In this document: positions 23,331 to 33,430 of the stretch, in pieces
How positions within the stretch are numbered: position 1 is the stretch's first letter
Layout of the letters: the number at the start of each line of letters is the position of its first letter
From: Glycine soja
Taxonomy: Eukaryota; Streptophyta; Magnoliopsida; Fabales; Fabaceae
NCBI RefSeq assembly: GCF_004193775.1
Contig: NC_041020.1
Span: 11,415,198-11,479,197, forward strand
Length of the DNA: 64,000 nucleotides
Reading direction: 5' to 3'
Notes under the pieces: model-generated
Database searches by the model: none
Told to the model about the DNA's origin: nothing
What the model saw: the letters and a program-made list of their open reading frames with translations, nothing else
Translations under genes and position numbers: made by a program

Positions 23331-23434
23331 CCAAATTGCTATTCCAGAGTTATAAGTGTTAATGGCGATGAACATATTATAATATTTGCGCAGAGGGACA
23401 TTAAACAGTGGGAAGAGCTTACATATGATTACAG
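23331..23434 (+). pseudogene. Captured ATX/trithorax-type SET-domain exon, unit 1
   Basis: A 104-nt exon bounded by GCAG and GTTTAC. It encodes PNCYSRVISVNGDEHIIIFA then QRDIKQWEELTYDYRF. This is the core of the SET domain of plant ATX1/ATX2-like histone H3K4 methyltransferases: the N-C-Y-S-R segment contributes to the cofactor pocket, and ELTYDYRF is the conserved C-terminal block. Only this exon is present; upstream PWWP, FYR and PHD modules and the post-SET cysteines are missing. It is a captured fragment in a transposon. Confidence 0.9.
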
Positions 23435-23488
23435 GTTTACCTCTTCTCCAAATGAGGCAGAGGGAGCAATTGCTGTTATTATTATTAG

Positions 23489-23632
23489 GAGTGTTTGGAA
23501 AGCATCCTTGAATATCTTGCTGATCAGAAGGACCCTACTACTTTATGCCAGAAATTTATTGATGAGTTTGATCGATGCATCCTCAGTTATTTCGCATTTA
23601 ATTGGAACCAAGCTTCTTATATGATTAGTCAG
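23489..23632 (+). pseudogene. Captured 48-codon exon of an unrecognised gene, unit 1
   Basis: Exactly 144 nt, phase 0, between 'ttattag' and 'gtacag'. It is open in one frame and encodes ECLESILEYLADQKDPTTLC followed by QKFIDEFDRCILSYFAFNW. This is protein-like and not low-complexity. A different frame is open over the same bases but is less protein-like. It lies 54 bp after the SET exon, too close for the native intron, and I do not know its source. Confidence 0.55.
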
Positions 23633-24969
23633 GTACAGTATATATAATTTAGAACAAAACTTTGCATGCAGTATACTTCAAGCAGATTTTGGTACTAATA
23701 AGTGTCCTAACATTTGTTACTTTTGGGGATGATAATAATAGGCAATTTATAAGTAGAGTATTAGAGTATTTGTATCATCCTCGTATTTATTGAACAGATT
23801 TGGCTATATTATTTGGGGATGTTTTAAAAAAATGTATATATGAGATGCTTGTAATACTTCTTACAAAGTAATAAAATTAAAAAATATATATTTAATATTT
23901 TTTCATTTAATAATAAGATTATTAGTAATATATTACAGGAGATTTATTCAAACATAAATATGCAAGGTTATTATTAGGAATTGGAATTTGTGTCCACTGA
24001 GAATGTCTCCTAGTGTATCCAATTGATTGATGAGGTCCGGCTGCTTCCTGAAGAACATAAAGCAAAAGTAGAAAAGCTGGAGGTAGACTTCATACTAATA
24101 ATAATTAAAAAATGTTTAAAAAGAAATAAGAGAAAATCACGTGAGATTGAAAAATAGAGTAGGAAATTAATTTAAATTAGAAAAAAGATGAGGAAATCAA
24201 GAAAGACATATAAGAAAGAAGAAGAGAAATCTGATAAAAAGAAAATTTTCAAAACGAAAAGGTGTAATTCACCTTTTATACATAAAACTATCAATTAAAA
24301 TATCATATTTCACACAAAATTACAAATTTATTTTAAAAAAATTATCGATCTATGAAACTTTAATCTCACTTGCCATAAAATCTTTCACATTTACTCACAT
24401 TTTCAGATTTGCTTGCTACCTTTGAACCTTTAAAATCATTTTGCATTCCGAATTTGTCACAAGCCTCTAATTATTTAAATAAAAAAATCTAAGAAATTTT
24501 CATAAAAAAAGAAGAAGAAGAATTGAACAAGAGAGTTAATGAAGAACTAGAAACGCTCCATGAAAGCTAAGGAAAAGGAGAGACATACAATTTAAGTGGA
24601 ACTGAAAATACGAAATTTAAAAAGCAAGAAAATTTTCTTGTTTGTGCGGTGACACAAAGCAAGTAAAGAACGTAACCATGCTTTAGCATAGTAATAGTAA
24701 TCAGTCACACTTTGGACATGAGGAAGTAAGAGTAGAAGGTGACGACATGACCCTTAACGCCTACGGCAGGGTTAGTATCGTTGGTCCAACAATTGCGGTC
24801 GTTAAGTGATATATCATATGTTTCATGTTACATAATACTCCATATAATTAAGACATGCAGCATCTGATTACCTTTGGATTCGCCAACGAAGCAACTCAGA
24901 GCTTTCAACTTCCTATTAAGAAAAGGATGTATACATATCTTACCTTCCACTCGCACATACTTTTTTTAG

Positions 24970-25555
24970 GACCATTGAGGAGATATTCATATGGCATGGT
25001 GCTTCAAATGGTTTCTGGCGTGGGGTAAGTATATGTAGTATATGTATATCTGTCATTATGAAATGAACATTTGATGTAATAATTAAACTTTGGATTTGTT
25101 TGATCCCCCCCCCCCCACACAAAAGTTGAACTTCGGATTTGGAATATGACCATCATTTACTCAATGGCTGTAGGATGTCAAATTGTTAATTGATGATGTT
25201 GGGGAACTAAAACCAACTATTTTCTGTGTTGTTCCCCGTGTGCTTGATAGAGTGTACTCAGGTAAACTCTAGAAAATTCTCATGATTGTTGACAGTTTGA
25301 TGATCTTTCCATAATCATATAATCTTGATGGTAAAATTATTATTTCAATAGGACAAAACTACTCTGCAAATTATTTCTTGATCATTGGAGTAGCATTTTT
25401 CTTACTTTTCTTTTTCATTTTTCTTCCTTCCCCTTCCCAATTGGGAAAAAAATGCATTGACTCTCAACCCCTATCTGATACACAGGTTTGACACAGAAGA
25501 TTTCTTCTGGGGGCTTCTTGAGGAAGACATTAAAGAAAGACAACAGAATCTCCTT
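24970..25555 (+). pseudogene. Captured LACS exons, unit 1 (5' exons deleted)
   Basis: Blocks are 24970-25024 (TIEEIFIWHGASNGFWRG-like; one change from the others), 25174-25261 (LLIDDVGELKPTIFCVVPRV, DRVYS) and 25486-25555 (GLTQKISSGGFLRKTLK). Splice borders are intact. The three upstream LACS exons found in units 0 and 2 are removed by the aactc-mediated deletion near 24894. The last block is followed by repeat-rich sequence, not more LACS. Confidence 0.85.
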
Positions 25556-26358
25556 TTATGTTTATTATTATTTTCAAAACTCAAAAAGAAAGACAGATTT
25601 GAACTATAATTATGTTTATGTATGAACATGCGCACACAGTAGAATCTCCTTTTATGTTTATGTAGTCTAATTTTGGATTTTGAATGCTAATTATATGGGT
25701 CTAAAATTGTTCTTGATTAATTTGATTAGGGAAATGACGATTAGCTAATACTTCTAGATTTAAATTTATTTCTTATAAATATAAATCAATAAAATTAAGA
25801 GCACAACTATAAAATTATGTCTAACTGAAATATATGTGGAAGTTATTCTGATGTCTTGTCACTCTAACTTTGTGTATATATGCAAAAGATATTGTAGACA
25901 TCTTTATGGTCCTTGTACTAGATTAGGGTCTTGATGTCTTGTCACTCTAATAGTGGAGGGTCAGCTCTAGCCAAGGCCTAGGTAATTATGAACTTGGCAA
26001 AGCTAGTTGGAGTTGGAGCTGGAAGGATCGTTGGATTGCTGCACTGCCCACATTCAATTATGTATGTTATAAGCTCTCTCTAAGATCCAAACATTTACCT
26101 ACAGTTGAAGATGATAGGTACATGTTAAAGACTTTTACCTACAGTTAAGAGATGTAAGTAGAAGTTAATGACTTTTACCTACACATTATACATAGTAGGT
26201 AAAACCTATAGTGACAGACAATTAGCTGTCATTATATGCCCCCTCAAAGTTGACAGAAGAAATGTCTGTAGGACAAAGTTTATTATACATTTACCTACGG
26301 ATTTTTTACTTATAGTGACAGTTTTTGTCTGTAGGTATAGGTCATTTTTATTGTAGTG

Positions 26359-27340
26359 ATTGCACTAGGTGTGTGGCTTGTTTACAAGCCTAGTCTAGGG
26401 TGATACCTCATAGGCTATACACACCCTTACTCATCCCATTTGCACCCTCGGTAGACATTAGTATGGACTTTGTTCTTGGGCTTCCTTGAACCCAAAGACG
26501 TGTAGACTCTATCTTTGTGGTGGTGGATAGGTTTAGCAAGATGGCACACTTTATACCATGGCATAAGGTAGATGATGTTTCTCACATCTCAAAACTCTTC
26601 TTTGGGGAAATTATGAGACTCCATGGTTTGCGTAGGATTATTGTGTTAGATAGAGATGCTAAGTTCCTTAGCGTTTTCTAGAAAACCTTATGGGCTAAGC
26701 AAGGAACTAAGCTTCTTTTCTCTACCACTTGTCATCCATAAATTGATGGGCAAACAAAGGTAGTGAATGGGTCTCTATCCACCCTTTTAAGGGCTTTTCT
26801 GAAAGGAACCCATAAGTCTTAGGATTAGTATCTTCCTCATGTAGAATTTTCCTACAACATGGGGATTCATAGAACCACCAAGAAATCCCCTTTTGAGGTT
26901 ATCTATGGGTTCAATCCTCTAACACCCTAAGACCTAATTCCCCTCCCACTTGACACTTCTTTTATACATAAAGAAGGGGAATCAAGGTTAGATTTTGTAA
27001 AGAAGTTGCATGAGAGGGTTAGGAACCAACCAAAGGTGTATGCTACTAAAGGAAGTAGAGGAAGAAATGAGCTAGTTCTTAATGAAGGGGACTGGGTTTG
27101 GCTCCATCTTAGGAAGGATAAATTCCCTACTAAGAGGAAATCCAAGCTTAGTCCTAGAGGATGGACCTTTTCAGGTCTTGGAGAGGATCAATAAAATGCC
27201 TATAGGTTGGACCTCCCAGAAGAGTATGGAGTCAGCACCACTTTTAACATTTCTGATTTAATTCCTTTTGCAGGTGGAGCCAATAATGAGTAGGAGGAAC
27301 CAACAGATTTGAGGTCAAATCCCCTTCAAGGGGGAGGGGA
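26359..27340 (+). pseudogene. Ty3/gypsy integrase core and C-terminus, right of the CACTA insertion (unit 1)
   Basis: Continues the integrase from 21534: zinc-finger cysteines, DFVLGLP (first catalytic Asp), [22 protein letters not shown] (second Asp) and DGQTKVVNGSLSTL. The usual 'DGQTE' catalytic Glu is Lys in both units, so the enzyme was dead before duplication. Several nonsense codons interrupt it (after VLGLP, CHP, HKS and LTP). The C-terminal part reads HERVRNQPKVYATKG and GDWVWLHLRKDKFP. A polypurine tract (aagggggagggga) ends at 27340, directly before the LTR. Confidence 0.9.
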
Positions 27341-29057
27341 TGATACAATCCTCCCTAGGAAAGGATCAGTCACCAGAGCCATGAGCAAAAGACTCCAAGA
27401 GGATTGGGCTAGAGCTGCTAAAGAAGGTCCTAGGGTTCTCATGAACCTTAGGATAAATTTCTGAGCCCATGGGCCAAGGTTGGGTCCACTTTTCTTTGTA
27501 AATATTAGAATAGGTTTTCCCACTTTTAGGCCTTGTATTTTGGCCATTTTAGGTTTGTAGGGAACCCTACAAATTAAGGGTACAAGTTAAGGGTACCCTA
27601 GTAGTATAAGGTTTTAGCCTTGTATTTCAGGGCATTTTGAGTAGTCTTTGTAGTAGGGACTTTAATTTTTGTATTTTCATGTATTTTGGCATGGGGTGAG
27701 CTTAGCTATTGAAGAGGTGTGAGTAGCCCCCCTCTAGCTTCTCAAGGAAGGTTTCTTCCTTACTTCCCAAGGAAGCAACCTTCCTCGCTTCTCAAGGTAG
27801 CTTCCCATGTGCTAGGCTATAAATAGAAACATGTGTAACACTTGTCATAACTTTGATGATTGAGAAACTTGTGAGACACACCTCAAAGTTCAACTTCTCT
27901 CCCTAATCTCCTTCAACTCCCATGCCCCCCTCCCCCCACCCTCTATGATGCAATCCTACCCCCTAAGAGCATTGAATAGAAGACTCAAAGATGATTGGGC
28001 CAGAGATGCAAGAGAAGGCCCTAGGATTCTCATGAGCCTTAGGGTAGATTTCGGGCCCATGTCATGGGCTAAGTATGAGCCCACTAATCTTTGTACATAT
28101 TAGATTAAGGTTTCATTATTTTTGGCCTTGTATTTAGGGCTCCATATTATAGGTATGGTACCCTAGAAATATAGGATTTTTCAGCCCTTGTATTTTAGGG
28201 CATCTGGACTAGTTTTTGTATTAGGAATAGTTTTGTAATTTTCACATGCATTAGTCTCACTTTGTAATTTGCTTGCTACTCCCCATTGCCACATCATATA
28301 GTCTCACTTTGTGCATGTCCTTCATGCTTTACATGCCTCATAACACCTAAGCATACTTAGTGGAGAATCCTAAACTTGATCTTGGATTAGTGGACTGAAC
28401 CATAGCTGAAATTCACTAATCATAATTAGTGAAATTTTGGCTCCAAAATTTGGTTCCACAAATTCAATTTCAAATTCAAATTGAAATTTGAGTAGCAAGT
28501 AAATGCTCACCCCCCCCCTCTGAAATTTACAAAACTACCCCTAATACAAAAACTAGTCTAGGTGCCCTAAAATACAAGGACTGAAAAATCTTACATTTCC
28601 AGGGTACCCTACCTATATTATGGAGCCCTAAATACAAGGGCCAAAAATAATGAAACCTTAATCTAATATACAAAGATAAGTGAGTTCATACTTAGCCCAT
28701 GTCATGGGCCTGAAATCTACCTTAAGGCTCATAAGAACCGTAGGGCCTTCTCTTGCATCTCTGCCCCAATCTTCTTGGAGTCTTCTATCCAATGCCCTTA
28801 GGGGGTAGGATTGCATCACTCTATCTCTCTCATTCTCTTCCTTCATTGAAGCTTCCTCTGTAAGCTTCTTATCCAAGGCACTCTTTTGGTGGTGAAGCTT
28901 CTCCTTCCATGGCTTATCCTCTAGTAGATGGCGCGTCCTCTCACCTCTTATCCTTTATCTTTCGCTGCAACTCCATGGCCGAAAATCACCATTGAATGAC
29001 CTTATTGAAGCTCAAAGACCCAACCTCCATAGAAGCTTCACAAGAAAGCTTCCATCA
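27341..29057 (+). mobile_element. Ty3/gypsy 3' LTR, split by a fold-back element (unit 1)
   Basis: Starts TGATACAATCC right after the polypurine tract and ends ...CTTCCATCA at 29057. Removing the 873-bp insertion and its 5-bp duplication gives an LTR of ~839 bp. The TATA box is 'gctataaatag' near 27824. The end region (gaagcttc/aagcttc-rich, 'cttcaataaggtc') matches the minus-strand fragment at 15974-16360. It lies next to a minus-strand copia remnant, into which the gypsy element probably inserted. Confidence 0.82.
27946..28818. mobile_element. Palindromic fold-back element (inverted LTR-like arms), unit 1
   Basis: The termini are TGATGCAATCC and its exact inverse GGATTGCATCA. Arms of roughly 300 bp (27946-28255 and 28500-28818) are inverted copies of one another, separated by ~240 bp. 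A perfect 5-bp direct repeat CTCTA flanks it (27941-27945 and 28819-28823), inside the gypsy LTR. TG...CA ends with 5-bp duplication are integrase-type hallmarks, but both ends correspond to the same (left) LTR end. The arm sequence resembles the start of the surrounding gypsy LTR (TGATACAATCC...). RNA from it would form a long hairpin. Confidence 0.8.
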
Positions 29058-29405
29058 ATATTATACTTAGACTATCCTAAAAAATGATAGCTTTTTCAAT
29101 TGGAAACCCAAGATTGCTAACCAGACCTTTAAGTCAGATCCCATCCTTTATTGCTTCTATTAGAGCATGCACTCTACCTTTGTAGTGGATAAAACCACAA
29201 TGGGCTAAAGAGTTTCCTTCCAACTATCAAGAGAGTTGCCAATCATGAATGCGTACCTTGTCATAGTTCTCCTTGCATCCAAATCTACAACATAGTCAAA
29301 ATCTAAATAACCAGCAAGAGCACTAGACGTGTCTCCATGGTAGACAAGTCCAATATCAGTTGTACCCATTAGTACCCAAATATACATATCACAACTTACC
29401 AATTG
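29058..29405 (-). pseudogene. Ty1/copia RNase H remnant (unit 1)
   Basis: The minus strand reads GTTDIGLVYHGDTSSALAGY then DFDYVVDLDARRTMTRYAF and NSLDSWKETL. Past a stop it continues with VVLSTTKVECM- and LVSNLGFPIEKA-like segments. These are the copia RNase H blocks (…SDYAGDLDARRS…, …LSTTEAEY…). It is truncated at both ends by the gypsy LTR (29057) and the long LTR start (29406). Confidence 0.8.
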
Positions 29406-29790
29406 TCACAACCTACCCTTCGGTGGGAAGGCGACACGGGGCTCACGGGTGTGTCATCCAAGAAAGGAAAATGCGCGGAGTCGCCACCAACGTTTATTCG
29501 AGGAAAACGTTGGAAAACCTGAAAAGGTGTGGTCTACGAACTTTAAGCGTGAAAGGTTCAGGAGATATCCCCCGAAAAGGTGTGGTCTCCGGGTCAAATT
29601 TAGCCATAGGGGTCACTAGTCGTGCCCAATGTCTGCAAGAGATATCTCCCTGGAAGTCAGGATACTTGTCTCTCCCTGTGGAAAGACCATCCCATGATGG
29701 CCTCGAAGCACTATTGGTGCTCGACACACCGAAAACGGTGACTATCAAACTCCAAGGCGGCACTGGAGCCTTATGCATAAATTCTGAAAT
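29406..29790 (+). mobile_element. Start of a long LTR (TGTCACAACC...) and diverged continuation
   Basis: Begins TGTCACAACCTACCCTTCGG directly after the copia remnant, exactly as 61587 (TGTCGCAACC...) in unit 2. Homology to unit 2 ends at 29546. The next ~240 bp (ggagatatcccc...gaaaaggtgtggtctccgg...cgcgcactgg-type GC-rich sequence) have no match in unit 2. They may be part of a longer LTR variant or another repeat. A minus-strand open frame here is not protein-like. Confidence 0.55.
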
Positions 29791-29930
29791 AAGAATAAAA
29801 TAAAATTACTATAACCGTTGAAGAAATAGTAAACCATACAAGATTTATTAGAGGAAAGTTACCCATTTTAGTAAGACAAAATGACTCAAGTATAGCAAAG
29901 GAGCACAAAAGAATTTGTCAAAGGGGGTAC

Positions 29931-30190
29931 CAGTTAGTACAACTTGGTGGGTAACATTTATCCCCACTGCAAGTACATCTACCCCACTTGTAAATACAAC
30001 GTCTGCAGCCTCTGAATAACCAAATATCTGGAACAAATCCAACCAAAGAGTTAGACAGATTGAATTGTGAATGATATAATATTTATATGGAAGATTAGGA
30101 ATTTGAATACATGATGGAAATACTCACGTTGACTTCAACAGTTGGATTCACATTGCCATTTACTACAAAAGCACCACCAAGAATCACTCT
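29931..30190 (-). pseudogene. Nucleoside hydrolase (URH-type) exon fragment
   Basis: Two minus-strand exon blocks: ~30190-30128 (ILGGAFVVNGNVNPTVEVN, then GTGAGT donor) and 30027-29931 (IFGYSEAADVVFTSGVDVLA then VGINVTHQVVLT, preceded by CAG and followed by GTACCC). Joined, they give the plant uridine/purine nucleoside hydrolase segment '..GGAFxVNGNVNPxxExNIFGxxEAADVVFTSG..', part of the Ca2+/ribose pocket. No further exons were seen. It lies in the spacer between units 1 and 2 and has no counterpart in unit 2. Confidence 0.8.
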
Positions 30191-30580
30191 CTAAGTTCTT
30201 TTTATGAAATTATTTTATTTATATTCATTCGGGTGATGCACGAATGTTTATTATAGGTACAAATTTTTAGAACTTTCTATAATGTTTGGGTAATAAGTAT
30301 GTAACATGATAACTCTAGATTACATATACCAGAATAATCTAATGTTTCTGGAAGCAATAATTTTAGATTGAACTAAATATTAAATATTTGTAAATTGTCT
30401 TACTATAGTCGGTGCAGCAACTCTATACATATCCAAAGAACACCATATTTTATTAAGCTAGTAAAAGTTGGAAGATATTGTCTTAATAACATGTCAAAAT
30501 ATTGTCTTAATGTCAACATAGTTGGAAGATATTGTCTTAACTCTGGAGGTAATATAGCTGCATCTTCTAAGATATTGTCT
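30191..30580. other. AT-rich spacer; no gene recognised
   Basis: Contains a short local repetition of 'ttggaagatattgtcttaa' (30467, 30520, with a variant between), but no coding signal. Confidence 0.4.
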
Positions 30581-30583
30581 CCA

Positions 30584-30710
30584 CGGTGGTGGTATTGTTC
30601 TTCGTCGTCGTGATGGGGTTCTCTGCGGTGGTAGTGTTGTTCTTTGCCTCTATGATGGGGATTTACGTGGTGGTGGTGCTGTTCTTCGTTGCCGTGATGG
30701 GGCTCTCCTC
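30584..30710 (+). repeat. ~42-bp minisatellite, three degenerate copies
   Basis: Three modules of the form cggtggtggt-(a/g)ttgttctt-cg..-gtgatgggg start near 30584, 30626 and 30667. They are unlike the AT-rich surroundings in composition (G/T-rich). Confidence 0.75.
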
Positions 30711-31135
30711 AGTGGTTTTTGCGTTAGTGTAGCAGAAGTGCAGAACAGCAAAAGCCAAGATCGAATAAAGGTAAACGAAAATGACAAATGAGTGAAGTAG
30801 GTTATTTTAAAATGCCAGTCTTTAAAATAAGTTAACTTTACAACTTTTTTTATGTAAAAATCAAGTTATTGAAAATACCTATAACTACAAAACTAGTTAT
30901 ATTTATATAACTACTTTTAAATAACCAGATATTATATACCTGGTTATTAGTAACTATGGGAATTTTTTCAAAAGCCCGGTTATTTTTTAGAATCTATAGT
31001 TATTAAATACAAAGATAATCTTTTTTATTCAAATTATAATAAAGTATTTCTTATTTTTTATCATGTGTAAGAACTAAGAGAAAATTAAATATGTATTAAC
31101 AGTAGTGTAAATATGTTTTATAGAGTCATCAAATC

Positions 31136-31216
<81 letters not shown>

Positions 31217-31369
31217 AAGTTTGTTTGTTTTGATGATAACTACCTTGAAAGTCATGCAAAAGAATATTTTTAATTGATCATTGACAATGTAAAAACTTTT
31301 AAACTGGCAGTCTATGCTATCCACATATTAAATTTGTTAGTAAGATATAATATTTTTTCTCAAATCAAT
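30711..31369. other. AT-rich spacer with a (TA)n tract; no gene
   Basis: The part from 30880 to 31010 contains imperfectly inverted 'ataactac/gttat' motifs that might be a decayed MITE, but no clean terminal repeats or TSD were found. Confidence 0.4.
31141..31213. repeat. (TA)n microsatellite
   Basis: About 36 uninterrupted TA dinucleotides. The apparent Tyr-Ile-rich frame over it is not a gene. Confidence 0.98.
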
Positions 31370-32438
31370 AACTAATAATTTAAATACATTAAATAAAAGC
31401 AATACATTAAATGACTTAGTTTAGTTGTTCTTATCCACATCTGGACCCAATTTAAAATTAAAAGAATGTACACCAAATAAAAAGTGGGTAATGTACTAAA
31501 TGTATAATGATGTCCCCATTGGCTACTTTGGAAAGACACGGATTACAAAACACACAATCCTGCTAGTCTCGCTGATAACATCAAATAGAAAAACTTATTT
31601 CCACCGTAATAGCTTTCAAAGCTTTATAATGAGTAATTGTGCCAAAGCACCCTGAATATACATCTTACCATCCCTCTCACACCTCTAATTATTTCCACCG
31701 CACAAAATCTGCACTATAAAGTCCATCACCTCCTCTTGTATTCACCAAATAGACTATTAGCCCCAGAGGTCCAAGACTGACCCTAATCACACTTTATAAT
31801 TATTTTTTTTTCGTGTTGGCATATTTCCTTTTTCTAAACATTTTGTGCTCTTTTTGTTTGTGGTAGATCCATGAGCCAGAAAACAAAATCCCATTCATGG
31901 GCCTTCGTTGCAGATCTACTTGGTTGGAATTCATTGACCGTGTCTTATATTTCTTTGCCCTCTCTTTTATGCTTTGTCTTACCCTTTGCGGTAACCATGG
32001 CCAATAAACATCTTCAACGACCATGATTTCATTGATTAATTAAATATGGTAAAAGTTCTAATTTTTTCGTTATTCTAAATTGAGTTATTTAATAGTCACA
32101 ATTACATGATTAATTTGTATTCTCCTTAAAAGTCATGGTCGATACCCACACGAATTGATTTGTTGCATATCTACACCAATGTCTTTGTTAGTTCAAGGAG
32201 GAACCCACACAAATAAGATCTTTTTAGGAACATTTTGAAAGAGAAGTAGATTAGTTAGGCAATTCATGTTTGGTAAACAAGGTACAAAAAGTATCACCAA
32301 TTTTTCCAAATCATTTAATACTTTACAAAGCAACCACAGTTGTTAGAGTACTCATAATTTCTTTCAAGCCACTCACCATAATTATTGTTGGTACCAACAA
32401 ATGGTTTATCCAAGTGGTACTAGACAGAGATTCCTTAA
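31370..32438 (+). repeat. Older diverged paralogue of 11270-12310 / 34370-35420
   Basis: Alignable in order with the unit 1 and unit 2 segments (shared 'aaaaagtggg(t)', 'agatccatgagcca', 'cttcaacgaccatgatttc', 'attattgttggtaccaa') but with many substitutions. It directly continues into the start of unit 2 at 32439. An older duplication therefore preceded the recent 20-kb one, and unit 1 has lost this left flank. Confidence 0.8.
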
Positions 32439-32923
32439 GCATGTGGTCAAAGATTTGAGTCTTCACCGATGCGTGTGGAGAAAATCTTGTTGAGAGGGGC
32501 ATCCCACGTATGTTTTCCAACAGGTCCCTTGGACGAGATTAAAATCCTCTTGGTTGGCTGATATCCTTCTTTGTTATCATATACAACAAAAAATAATTGC
32601 CTAGAAACCTTATTTCCCATCCCCTGTTAGTAGTAGTAAAAGTAGGTAGTGTTTCTGGTACAGGAATAAACATGCAATATACTTTATCTTTATTCCAACT
32701 GCTCTTCTCATAATTGGTGTGGCTATATTAATAATATCTCGTATGTAATCTAAAAGGCTAAACTATCATATTTGTTTAAAATATATGCTAGTAGCAGATT
32801 TTATTAACATCCAAATTAAGTTGTGAATTTATTGGCATTATTTTGAGATTGTGTGGAACAATTAGAAACTCGAATTGAAATACTTAATCTTTCTAGCTAG
32901 ACCAAACTCATGATTTTTGTTAG

Positions 32924-33430
32924 ATGGGTCTAGCTTCTGGTTCTACATCCATACCAGAAAGTATTCGCACAGAGAGTCTTGAGGTGTAATTCGGCAATTA
33001 CACAATGATAAAGATGGAAGAAAGTTCAGGGTTTCCTGTGTTATTTGGTGGTGAAAATTCAAACCCTCCTGATGATGGTGGCAAAGGCAAGATTCTGGGG
33101 CTGCAACTTAGTGCAAGACTTCAAAACAATGGTCTCAAAGATAAGATATTTCTAGGGTTGGAACTTATTGCAAGACTTCAACACCGCACCAGAGGTTTAA
33201 GACATTTAACTAGGATACATGGTGTGGATTTGACGAACGAAACTCAGGATACATACCTATATTTGTTTCATTCCCCTCTATGTCAGTTTCCCTCCCACAC
33301 CAACACACCTACTTTCAATTCACTATCCTTTATCTATCACAATCTCAAAAACTCACTCTATATCTCTTTAACATTTAGCACTGAATTCATTCTGTTTCAT
33401 ATAATTTTTTTAAGGTTTTCTTTTAAATGA
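32924..33430 (+). pseudogene. Unit 2 copy of the hypothetical ORF, with premature stop
   Basis: Same sequence as the frame at 9829-10335 but with TAA at 32987-32989 (codon 22). An internal ATG at 33005 leaves 141 open codons. The internal ARLQ-block duplication is retained. Not recognised. Confidence 0.3.

Larger units (their letters stand above)
21535..26358 (+). mobile_element. Pack-CACTA transposon, unit 1 copy (non-autonomous, gene-fragment cargo)
   Basis: The left end is CACTACAAGAAAA and the right end read inverted is CACTACAATAAAA; similarity extends ~33 bp inward with few mismatches. Flanking 3-bp direct repeats ATT (21532-21534, 26359-26361) are the expected CACTA target duplication. 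Outside them the gypsy integrase reads through, which confirms insertion. The 4824-bp element encodes no TNPA/TNPD-like transposase. It carries an ATX SET exon (23331-23434), an unrecognised 48-codon exon (23489-23632) and LACS exons (24970-25555). An internal deletion joins 'gcaactc' to 'agagc' near 24894 through 5-bp aactc homology. A C12 run lies near 25105. Confidence 0.93.
9344..29546. repeat. Segmental tandem duplication, unit 1
   Basis: Near-identical to 32439-61739 over its whole length once indels are allowed. Homology starts at 'gcatgtggtcaaag' (9344 / 32439) and ends at 'acgaactttaa' (29546 / 61739). Coordinate offsets step through 23.1 kb, 21.38 kb, 22.86 kb and 32.1 kb, reflecting indels in each copy and the 9251-bp SIRE insertion in unit 2. 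Coding exons of the BPM gene differ by only a few bases between copies. The unit contains one plausible working gene and a nest of transposons. Confidence 0.92.

Noticed and set aside
27326..27547. Minus-strand 73-residue frame in the gypsy LTR (also 59435-59656)
   Set aside because: Lies across the polypurine tract and LTR start, antisense to the element; no protein similarity.
28658..28876. Minus-strand frame ALDRRLQEDWGRDAREGPTVL (also 60841-61122)
   Set aside because: Found in LTR/fold-back arm sequence. The similar plus-strand phrase at 27400 and 60070 shows it is repeated LTR sequence, not a gene.
30880..31020. Possible MITE
   Set aside because: Only loosely inverted AT-rich motifs, no clear ends or target duplication.
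31118..31324. Frame with a long Tyr-Ile repeat
   Set aside because: Translation of the (TA)n microsatellite.
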